Below, piece by piece: positions 1-6,267 of a DNA stretch of 7,865 nucleotides. Position 1 is the first letter of the stretch, and every line of letters begins with the position of its first letter. Under the pieces are notes generated by a model that was given only the letters and a program-made list of their open reading frames with translations, did no database searches and had not been told where the DNA came from. Origin of the DNA: Candidatus Krumholzibacteriia bacterium (GTDB lineage: Bacteria; Krumholzibacteriota; Krumholzibacteriia; LZORAL124-64-63); NCBI GenBank assembly GCA_028718575.1, contig JAQULN010000122.1, positions 1 to 7,865 of the forward strand. The letters run 5' to 3'. A program made the translations under genes and the position numbers.

Positions 1-731
1 CGTTCCGGATCAGCAACCGGACGATGGAGCTCGATCTATCGGGCGATGTCTCGCTCGTGCGCGATGCCGACGGCATGACGCTCAGCGGAACGGGGGACAT
101 CGACACGGGTCGTTTGCCGGTATTTCACAACACGTTCAAGGTCACGCGGGGCGGCCTTGATTTCAGTCGCGAGGTCGGTGTCGTGCCGATCGTGGATATC
201 GACGCCGAGACACGGGTGCGCCTATCCAGTCCGGTCGGCGGTTACAGCGTGGTCGAACGACTCACAGTCCATGCGGCGGGACCCGCCGACGCCATGACGA
301 TCACCTACAGCAGCGAAAGCGGCTATCCGCGCGAGGCGATCGAACGCATGTTGCTGGGAATGGCGCCGTACCCCGACGAGCAGGGCGATCAGTCCGCCTT
401 GACCAGCGCCTCGATCGGCGCCGGACTGAACCTGCTCGAACGGGAGATTGCGCGCGGGATCGGCATCTTCGACACATTCGAGATCGATCAGATCCAGCGC
501 CAGCAAGAGGGCGCCACCGGGCTGGATCCTTTGATCGGCGTGGGCAAATACGTCGGTCGCGATCTGTACATCAAGTACGCGCAGGGCTTGAACCAGAACC
601 ACTACGACCTGCTGCTCGAGTACCAGATCACGAACCATCTCCTCTTGCAAACCGAGATCCGCCGCCGGATCGACGAGTACCAGGGCGATGCGACCTACAA
701 TCTCGACTTCAAGTACCGTGTTGAGTACTAA
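1..731 (+). CDS. tamB: TamB-family translocation/assembly module protein, C-terminal part (5' truncated)
   Basis: This is the 3' end of a gene that enters from the left edge; the first complete codon is at 3 and 242 residues are visible before the TAA at 729-731. The Met codon at 24 is internal, since the frame is open upstream of it. The protein matches the C-terminal TamB domain (formerly DUF490). It has repeated short beta-strand segments around 'GTGDIDTGRLPVFHNTFKV' and 'RGGLDF', then the 'REAIERMLLGMAPYP' segment (the position of the usual 'eilslLlfG' motif). An Ala/Gly-rich stretch and the barrel-like ending 'GVGKYVGRDLYIKYAQGL...LEYQITNHLLLQTE' with a terminal 'YRVEY' follow. TamB family proteins are anchored in the inner membrane, cross the periplasm as a long hydrophobic groove, and act in outer-membrane protein assembly or phospholipid transport. 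The N-terminal anchor lies outside the window. The 3' end overlaps the next gene, which encodes an outer-membrane barrel, so the two are probably co-translated. The family call is strong; which TamB/YhdP-like paralogue it is cannot be told. Confidence 0.9.
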   Translation, partial: FRISNRTMELDLSGDVSLVRDADGMTLSGTGDIDTGRLPVFHNTFKVTRGGLDFSREVGVVPIVDIDAETRVRLSSPVGGYSVVERLTVHAAGPADAMTITYSSESGYPREAIERMLLGMAPYPDEQGDQSALTSASIGAGLNLLEREIARGIGIFDTFEIDQIQRQQEGATGLDPLIGVGKYVGRDLYIKYAQGLNQNHYDLLLEYQITNHLLLQTEIRRRIDEYQGDATYNLDFKYRVEY

Positions 732-3700
732 ACTGCACCGCTTGCTGCCGGTGGCGTTGGCGCTGCCCTTGCTGTTGCTGAGCGGGACGCCGGCGGCAGC
801 TCAGTACTTCGGCAAAAACAAGGTGCAGGTCCGTCCCCTCGCCTGGCAGGTTCTGAGCACGCCCCATTTCGATCTGCACTTCCACGATGGCGCGGAGGAA
901 CTGGCGGTCCGCGCGGCGATCATCGCCGAGCGCGCGTACAAGGAGTATGCCAATCGTCTGGATCGCGACCTGCCGCTGCGCACGCCGTTCGTTCTCTACT
1001 CTAGCCATGCCGATTTCGCGCAGACCAACATCGCTCCTTTTCTGATCGGCGAGGGCACCGGCGGGTTTTCGGAACCGTTCCGCAACCGCATGGTGTTGCC
1101 TTACGACGGCTCGCATGCCGATCTCGTGCACGTGATCCGCCATGAACTGGTGCATGTTTTCATGTTCGACATGGCATTCGGCGCCCGCAGCGCCGATCTG
1201 GGCCGCAACTCGTTCTTCAACATTCCGCTCTGGTTCGCCGAGGGCGTGGCCGAGTGGCTGAGTTCGGGCTGGGATGCCGGCGCGGACATGGTGATCCGCG
1301 ACGCCACGATCAACGACTATCTAGCGCCGTTGGAATACGCCGGCGGCTACATGGTCTACAAGCAGGGGCAGGCCGCCATGCGCCTGCTGTCGGAACGCTA
1401 CGGTCCGCAGAAGCTCAACGAGTTCTGGCAGTCGGTCGGCCGCCTGCGCAGCGTCGAACGAGCGCTGCTGGCGACCTACGGGCTTACCGTGGAGCAGTTC
1501 AATCGCCAGTATGCGCGCTGGTTGCGCCAGCAATACTGGCCCGGCTACGCCGATCTCGAGCAGGTGGATCAGATCAGCCGCCCCCTGACGTCGCGCGTCG
1601 AATCCCGCGCGCACTTCTACGGCCGGCCGGCGTTGAATCCGGACGGCGATCTCCTGGCTTGTTTCACCAATCGCGACGGCCTGATCGATCTCTACCTGCT
1701 GTCGGCGGTCGACGGCGCGGCGATTCGCCGGCTCGGCCGCAGCATGCGGGCCAGCCGCTTCGAGAGTTTCCACAGTTTTCGCTCGGGTTTGAGCTGGTCG
1801 CCCGATGGGAAAGAAATCATGCTGGTGGCGCGCAGCGGCAATCGTGAGACGTTGCACACGATTGCGGTAGCCGACGGGCGCGTGACCCGCAGTTGGGATC
1901 TCGAGTTGGATGTGGCGGCCGACCCAGCGTGGTCGCCGGACGGACGCCTGGTCGCCCTGGTCGGCACCAGCCACGGGCGCACCGATCTCTATCTGTTGGA
2001 GATGGTGCCGGGGGCGCTCGCACCGCTGGCCGCTGCCGGTCACGGTCCGCTGCGCGCGCTGCCCGACGGCGGGCGCCTGCTGCGCTTGACCAACGATGCC
2101 GGTGACGAACAGGCGCCGAACTGGTCGCCCGCCGGCGATCGGCTGGTTTTCGGCTTCAATCCGCGGGCCGAGATCGAATACGAGTTGGAACTGCTGCCGG
2201 ATGGCCGCAAGCGGCTTCTCGAGGCGGCTGCCGGCGGCGAAGCGCTCCTGGATACGACGCGCACGGCGCCGGCGCCCGCCCTGGAGATCCTGACCCTGGC
2301 GGGCGACCGCTACCGGCTTTACGAGTCGGCGGACCGCCGCCGGGATGCGGTCTGGGTCGATGGCTCCACGCTGGTCGTGATCGATGGCCGCGACGGCATT
2401 GACAACCTGGCGCTGGTGCACCTGGATTCCTGCGGCACGCGCGTGATCACGGACCGGCGCCTCACGAACGTGTTGGGCGGCATTCAGCACGCGAGCTACG
2501 CGGCCCGCAGCGATCGCCTGGTTTTCAGCGCGTTTCACGCCGCCGGCTACGATCTCTACGCGGCCGACCAGTTCCGCAGCGACTGGTCGCGGCGGCAGCG
2601 CGGCGGGACTCCGCCGCAGCCAGTGGCGAGCGCGCCGCCGCCGCTGATCGCGCGGACCAGCCCGCGCGACACCTTGCGTTTCGATCCGGACCGGATCGGT
2701 CTGATCTCTGACTACCGGCCGCGTTTTCGTCTCGACGCTTCGCGCGCGGGCGCCGGCGGCGACGTCTACTGGACCACGGCCGGGGGCTTGGGCTTTCTGA
2801 ACCTGATCACCTTGACGGACGACCTTGGCGATCGCCGCCTCGATTTCCTGGTCAACTTCTACGGCGCGGTCGACAACAGCGATCTGGCGGCTTCGTATAC
2901 CTATTTGCGGCGTCGCTGGAACCTGACCGGCGGCGCCTTCCTGTTCAACAACTATTACAGTTCGGCAATCACCACGATCGGCGAGTTGCTCACCGAGGAT
3001 ACGCTGTTCCGGGAGCGGAACTACGGATTCTACGGCCGTCTCAGCTATCCGTTTTCGATTTTCCGCCGCCTGGATCTCGATCTGCAGATTCTCAATAGCG
3101 ACCGCACCGTGTACGGCGTCGACGACTTCGGTTTCCTCGTGCCCGTCGAGGCGCGCCGCAGCCGCCTGCTGCAGCCGTCGCTGAACTTCGTGCACGACAA
3201 CGCGCTCTATGGATTGCACGGTCCTCTGGCCGGCAGCCGGTGGGCGTTCAGCTACGCGCGGGGTCTGCCGCTCTCGACCTCCAGCCTCGATCGCTGGACG
3301 TTCGTCGCCGATGTGCGCAAGTACTGGCTGCCGGTGCAGCGCCAGAGCCTGGCTTGCCGCCTGACGTATGCGCATTCGGGCGGCGACGATCCGCGCAGCT
3401 TCATCATCGGCGGGCCGTGGACCCTGCGCGGCTTTCGGTATTACGATTTCCAGACCCAAGCGAATCTGGCAGGGCACAAGTTGGCTCTGTTGAGCTTGGA
3501 ATACCGGGTGCCGTTTGTCGACTACTTGATCTTCGGCTGGCCGGGACGCTGGGGCCTGAGCGGGATCGGCGGCGTGATATTCGTCGATGCCGGTTGCGCC
3601 TGGTCCGACCGGGTGCGTTTCTTTCGCGACGGCCGCCTGGACGCTCTGCGGAGCAACTTTGGACTGGGTCTACGGGCTAATATATTCGTCCTGCCCGTCA

Positions 3701-3780
3701 AACTCGACTGGGCCTGGCCCACGGATCTGCGGCACGTCCAGCGCAGCCGCTTCCAGTTCTCCATCGGTCCGGATTTCTGA
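688..3780 (+). CDS. Outer-membrane fusion: zinc peptidase (MA-like) + TolB/PD40 propeller + Omp85/BamA-like barrel
   Basis: This 1030-residue protein is predicted to be exported. A hydrophobic segment (about residues 18-33) ends in a signal-peptidase site, Ala36-Ala-Ala38 before Gln39. Residues about 50-290 form a gluzincin-type peptidase domain (peptidase MA-like). It has zinc motif HELVH at 152-156 and 'WFAEGVAEW' at 182-190, whose Glu185 is the expected third ligand, so the active site looks intact. Residues about 305-630 form a TolB/PD40-like propeller with about six blades, e.g. 'LSWSPDGKEIMLVAR' (368), 'PAWSPDGRLVALVG' (413) and 'PNWSPAGDRLVFGF' (477), some degenerate. A Pro-rich linker (641-653) leads to an Omp85/bacterial surface antigen barrel (about 675-1030). 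The barrel has the loop-6 signature 'GGPWTLRGF' (908-916) and a C-terminal Phe, as in many outer-membrane barrels. No POTRA domain is visible. The start is uncertain: ATG 688 overlaps tamB by 44 bp, while GTG 718 or TTG 721 would give a shorter n-region; none has a convincing Shine-Dalgarno. Similar proteins are often named 'biopolymer transporter Tol' or 'BamA/TamA family protein'. The substrate is unknown. Confidence 0.87.
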   Translation: MRPTISTSSTVLSTKLHRLLPVALALPLLLLSGTPAAAQYFGKNKVQVRPLAWQVLSTPHFDLHFHDGAEELAVRAAIIAERAYKEYANRLDRDLPLRTPFVLYSSHADFAQTNIAPFLIGEGTGGFSEPFRNRMVLPYDGSHADLVHVIRHELVHVFMFDMAFGARSADLGRNSFFNIPLWFAEGVAEWLSSGWDAGADMVIRDATINDYLAPLEYAGGYMVYKQGQAAMRLLSERYGPQKLNEFWQSVGRLRSVERALLATYGLTVEQFNRQYARWLRQQYWPGYADLEQVDQISRPLTSRVESRAHFYGRPALNPDGDLLACFTNRDGLIDLYLLSAVDGAAIRRLGRSMRASRFESFHSFRSGLSWSPDGKEIMLVARSGNRETLHTIAVADGRVTRSWDLELDVAADPAWSPDGRLVALVGTSHGRTDLYLLEMVPGALAPLAAAGHGPLRALPDGGRLLRLTNDAGDEQAPNWSPAGDRLVFGFNPRAEIEYELELLPDGRKRLLEAAAGGEALLDTTRTAPAPALEILTLAGDRYRLYESADRRRDAVWVDGSTLVVIDGRDGIDNLALVHLDSCGTRVITDRRLTNVLGGIQHASYAARSDRLVFSAFHAAGYDLYAADQFRSDWSRRQRGGTPPQPVASAPPPLIARTSPRDTLRFDPDRIGLISDYRPRFRLDASRAGAGGDVYWTTAGGLGFLNLITLTDDLGDRRLDFLVNFYGAVDNSDLAASYTYLRRRWNLTGGAFLFNNYYSSAITTIGELLTEDTLFRERNYGFYGRLSYPFSIFRRLDLDLQILNSDRTVYGVDDFGFLVPVEARRSRLLQPSLNFVHDNALYGLHGPLAGSRWAFSYARGLPLSTSSLDRWTFVADVRKYWLPVQRQSLACRLTYAHSGGDDPRSFIIGGPWTLRGFRYYDFQTQANLAGHKLALLSLEYRVPFVDYLIFGWPGRWGLSGIGGVIFVDAGCAWSDRVRFFRDGRLDALRSNFGLGLRANIFVLPVKLDWAWPTDLRHVQRSRFQFSIGPDF

Positions 3781-3821
3781 TCGGAACCCAACGGGTACGG
3801 GGTAGCCACCAAAGGTCTGCC
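3781..3821 (+). other. Short spacer between the outer-membrane fusion gene and the helicase gene
   Basis: There are only 41 bases between the TGA of the barrel gene and the GTG of the helicase gene. I see no terminator-like stem with a T-run and no recognisable -35/-10 pair, so read-through from the upstream gene is the simplest reading. The only signal is the purine-rich AAAGG at its end. Confidence 0.5.
3811..3815 (+). promoter_or_regulatory. Ribosome binding site supporting the GTG start of the helicase
   Basis: AAAGG lies six bases upstream of the GTG at 3822. It supports this non-ATG start, which also places the Q-motif-like 'LNSAQRAAV' at the normal distance from the N-terminus for UvrD/PcrA proteins. 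Confidence 0.55.
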
Positions 3822-6149
3822 GTGAGCGAACTGCTGTCAGATCTGAACTCCGCCCAGCGCGCCGCCGTCACAGCGGCCGACGGCCCTGTCCTGGTGATTG
3901 CCGGCGCCGGCAGCGGCAAAACCCGCGTGCTGACCACGCGGATCGCCTATCTGCTGGAGCAAGGTCTGTCGCCGAGTCAGATCCTGGCTTTCACCTTTAC
4001 GAACAAGGCCGCCCGACAGATGCAGGCGCGGGTTGCCGATTCGGTCGGCGACGAGCGGGCGCCGTTCTGGATCGGCACTTTCCATGCGACCGGTGCGCGC
4101 ATCCTGCGGACCCACGCGGACGCGCTCGGTTTACCGCGGGACTACGCCGTCTACGACGCCGACGATCAGAAGCGGTTGCTCAAACGGGTGCTGGCCGATC
4201 TGCAACTCGACCCCCGGCAGTTCACCATTGCCGGCGCCCGCCAGGCGATCAGCGCCTGGAAGAACGCCGACACGGACGCGGACCAGGCACTGACCGCCGC
4301 GGTCGGCTATATCGACGCCGTCCACGCGAAGATCTACCGGGCGTATCAGGAGGCTCTGCGATCCTGCCGCGCGTTCGATTTCGACGACCTCATCCTCGAA
4401 ACGGTCCATCTACTGGAGCAGCACGCGCCCGTGCGCGAGCAATACGCCAGCCGCTTCCACCACGTGCTCGTCGACGAATTCCAGGACACCAACCCGCTGC
4501 AGTTGCTGCTGGTGCGCCTCTTGAGCAGCGTGCACGGGAACGTCTTCGTGGTCGGCGATGACGACCAGGCCATCTACGGTTGGCGGGGGGCGCGCGTGGA
4601 GAACATGCTCGAGTTCGAAACGCTGTTTCGCGGTACGCAGATCTTCCGCTTGGAACAGAACTACCGTTCGCTGGGCAATATTCTGGACGTAGCGAACGCC
4701 GTGATCGCCCGCAATTTGCGCCGCAAGGGCAAGAGCCTCTGGACGACCGCTGAACGCGGCGATCCGGTGCAAGTCGAGGAGCACCTCGACGCCGAGGACG
4801 AGGCCGCCCGCCTGGTCGAGATCGTCCAGGCGGAACAAGCGCGCGGGCGGCCGCGCGGCGACATCGCCGTGCTCTACCGCACCAATGCCCAGTCGCGACT
4901 GCTGGAGGAGGCGCTGCGCCGCGCGCAGGTTCCCCACCAGGTCGTCGGCAACGTGCAGTTCTATGAACGCCGCGAGGTGCGCGATCTGCTGGCCTACCTG
5001 AAGCTGATCGCCAATCCGGCCGACGAGGTCTCATTGCAGCGGGTGGTCAACCGGCCGCGCCGCAAGATCGGCGAGACCACCGTGGTCCGCCTGCTGGCCT
5101 GCGCCCGCGAGCACGCGCTGCCGGTCGGCGATCTGGGGGCCCGACCGGACCTGCTCGCGGAGGCGCTGGGCCAGGCCGCGGCCAGACGGGTGACGGCGTT
5201 TTTGGATCAACTCGCCGTGTGGCGGCGGGCGGCTGCGTCGCAGATGCCGGTTCCCGACCTGTTGGCGGCCGTCCTGCACGACATCGACTACGAAACGTTT
5301 CTGCAGGCGGACGAACCCGAGACGGCGGCTTTCCGCCAGGAGAACGTGGCTGAGCTGGTCAACGACGTCCACGCGTTCGCCGAGGCCAGCAGCGGCGGCG
5401 ACCTCGGCCAGTACCTCGAACAAACGGCGCTGGTGTCGGATCAGGACGCCATGACCAACGGCGAGGGTGCGGTCCGGCTGCTGACCATGCACACCGCCAA
5501 GGGGCTGGAGTTCCCCGTGGTCGTGGTCACCGGGTGCGAGGACAACCTGTTGCCGCACGCCTCGTGCAGCGACACGGCTGCCGGCGTCGAGGAGGAGCGC
5601 CGCCTGTTCTACGTGGCTATCACGCGCGCCCGGCAGAGGCTCTACCTGCTCTACGCTTGCCGTCGCCGGCGCTTCGGCGCCTATGAAGACAGTCTGCCGT
5701 CGCGATTCCTGCAGGATGTGCCCGACCGTCTCTGCGAGCGCCGCGCCGGCCGGGACGCCTGGCCGCAACCGGTGGCGCGGTCGCTCTTCGGCGCCGCCGA
5801 TCTCGAGTCCACTGGGGCCGGCGGCGCGCGCGGCCGCCGCCCGGAGCGATCGCCTGGATCTCGACCTGCCGCTGATAAAGCACCGGCGCCCCGATCCCGC
5901 TTGCCGCGTGCGGCGGCGGCCCCCCGCACGCCGGCAGCCACCCGAGCCGCGGGGGACCAATGGGCCGAGGACGTCGTCCAGACTCCCGCGTACTATCCGG
6001 GTCAGCATGTCGTGCACGCCAGTTTCGGCGCGGGCCAGGTGGTCCGGGTCGAGGGTAGCGGCGCCACGCTCACCGTCACCGTGGACTTCGCCGAGCACGG
6101 CCGCAAACACCTTTTGCCGCGATTCGCTCCCCTCCATCCCGTCGATTGA
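3822..6149 (+). CDS. UvrD/PcrA-type superfamily 1A 3'-5' DNA helicase
   Basis: The 775-residue protein carries the full set of UvrD/PcrA/Rep motifs: Q-motif 'LNSAQRAAV' (8-16), Walker A 'AGAGSGKT' (27-34), motif Ia 'TFTNKAARQM' (58-67), 'IGTFHATGARILR' (84-96) and Walker B 'VLVDEFQDTN' (215-224). They continue with motif III 'VVGDDDQAIYGWRGA' (243-257), motif IV 'RLEQNYRS' (276-283), motif V 'LLTMHTAKGLEFPVVVV' (553-569) and motif VI 'EERRLFYVAITRARQRLY' (591-608). Family members unwind DNA using ATP in nucleotide excision and mismatch repair, and can displace RNA polymerase. After 'LPSRFL' (625-630) comes an Ala/Arg/Pro-rich, probably disordered linker (about 660-712). A Tudor-like C-terminal domain (about 725-772, 'GQHVVHASFGAGQVV') follows, the part of PcrA/UvrD known to contact RNA polymerase. 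At 775 aa it is somewhat longer than typical PcrA/UvrD (about 720-740), largely because of the linker. All catalytic residues are present. PcrA and UvrD cannot be separated reliably by eye, so no symbol is given. It follows the outer-membrane gene by 41 bp and may be co-transcribed, without an obvious functional link. Confidence 0.95.
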   Translation: MSELLSDLNSAQRAAVTAADGPVLVIAGAGSGKTRVLTTRIAYLLEQGLSPSQILAFTFTNKAARQMQARVADSVGDERAPFWIGTFHATGARILRTHADALGLPRDYAVYDADDQKRLLKRVLADLQLDPRQFTIAGARQAISAWKNADTDADQALTAAVGYIDAVHAKIYRAYQEALRSCRAFDFDDLILETVHLLEQHAPVREQYASRFHHVLVDEFQDTNPLQLLLVRLLSSVHGNVFVVGDDDQAIYGWRGARVENMLEFETLFRGTQIFRLEQNYRSLGNILDVANAVIARNLRRKGKSLWTTAERGDPVQVEEHLDAEDEAARLVEIVQAEQARGRPRGDIAVLYRTNAQSRLLEEALRRAQVPHQVVGNVQFYERREVRDLLAYLKLIANPADEVSLQRVVNRPRRKIGETTVVRLLACAREHALPVGDLGARPDLLAEALGQAAARRVTAFLDQLAVWRRAAASQMPVPDLLAAVLHDIDYETFLQADEPETAAFRQENVAELVNDVHAFAEASSGGDLGQYLEQTALVSDQDAMTNGEGAVRLLTMHTAKGLEFPVVVVTGCEDNLLPHASCSDTAAGVEEERRLFYVAITRARQRLYLLYACRRRRFGAYEDSLPSRFLQDVPDRLCERRAGRDAWPQPVARSLFGAADLESTGAGGARGRRPERSPGSRPAADKAPAPRSRLPRAAAAPRTPAATRAAGDQWAEDVVQTPAYYPGQHVVHASFGAGQVVRVEGSGATLTVTVDFAEHGRKHLLPRFAPLHPVD

Positions 6150-6150
6150 C

Positions 6151-6175
6151 CCAGGCCCCTGATGAATGGCCCTGG
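6151..6175 (+). terminator. Possible weak hairpin terminator after the helicase gene
   Basis: CCAGG at 6151-6155 pairs with CCTGG at 6171-6175, extended by CC/GG inside a one-base bulge, two bases after the helicase TGA. An alternative pairing joins GGCCCC (6154-6159) to GGGGCC (6181-6186). There is no T-tract, so this would not be a classical intrinsic terminator. In such GC-rich DNA, chance stems of this size are common. Confidence 0.25.
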
Positions 6176-6195
6176 TTGCCGGGGCCCGGTCCGTG

Positions 6196-6213
6196 CATCG
6201 CCGATCGGTGATG
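6196..6213. repeat. 18-base near-perfect palindrome upstream of the M6 protease gene
   Basis: CATCGCCGATCGGTGATG is symmetric around its central CCGATCGG except for one position pair (a G opposite a T), which in RNA would be a G-U wobble. It could be a dimeric regulator operator, or form a 7-bp RNA stem with a GAUC loop. It lies 54 bases upstream of the protease start, a plausible place for control of that gene. Confidence 0.4.
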
Positions 6214-6254
6214 CCGGCGGCAGGTGCAGGAACGCGTGGCCAGGTCCAGGTCGC

Positions 6255-6259
6255 GGGAG
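6255..6259 (+). promoter_or_regulatory. Ribosome binding site of the M6 protease gene
   Basis: GGGAG lies eight bases before the first of three consecutive in-frame ATG codons (6268, 6271, 6274). The spacing favours the first ATG over the others and over the downstream GTG at 6337 and ATG at 6349. Confidence 0.6.
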
Positions 6260-6267
6260 CATAACCG

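Larger units (their letters stand above)
6150..6267 (+). other. 118-bp intergenic region with inverted repeats
   Basis: This spacer separates the helicase from the M6 protease gene and is the longest non-coding stretch in the window. It holds a possible imperfect hairpin just after the helicase stop (6151-6175), an 18-base near-palindrome (6196-6213), a short TGCCG/CGGCA inverted repeat (6212-6222) and two tandem CCAGGT copies (6240-6251). I cannot identify a sigma-70-like promoter. A promoter for the protease gene probably lies here but is not recognisable in this GC-rich sequence. Confidence 0.5.

Noticed and set aside
1321..3477. A 718-codon open frame on the minus strand, opposite the outer-membrane fusion gene
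   Set aside because: It lies wholly antisense to a gene with clear domain structure. Its translation is low in complexity (rich in Arg, Ala, Gln and Val) with no recognisable motif. Long antisense frames are expected in GC-rich coding DNA.
3781..3821. Terminator or promoter between the barrel gene and the helicase
   Set aside because: No stem longer than three or four pairs, no T-run and no acceptable -35/-10 spacing were found in these 41 bases.
5683..6162. Possible frameshift or second product at the helicase 3' end, because another + frame is open through the linker
   Set aside because: The main frame continues without interruption into a recognisable Tudor-like domain. The alternative frame yields only low-complexity sequence, so there is no reason to propose a frameshift.
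6146..6175. TTGACC at the helicase stop as a -35 box for the protease gene
   Set aside because: No A/T-rich -10 element occurs 16-18 bases downstream; that position is GC-rich (around GGCCCTGG).
6240..6251. Tandem CCAGGT copies as a regulatory direct repeat
   Set aside because: There are only two six-base units, and a similar CAGGTCCAGGTC string occurs by codon use inside the protease gene near 6675, so it is probably chance.
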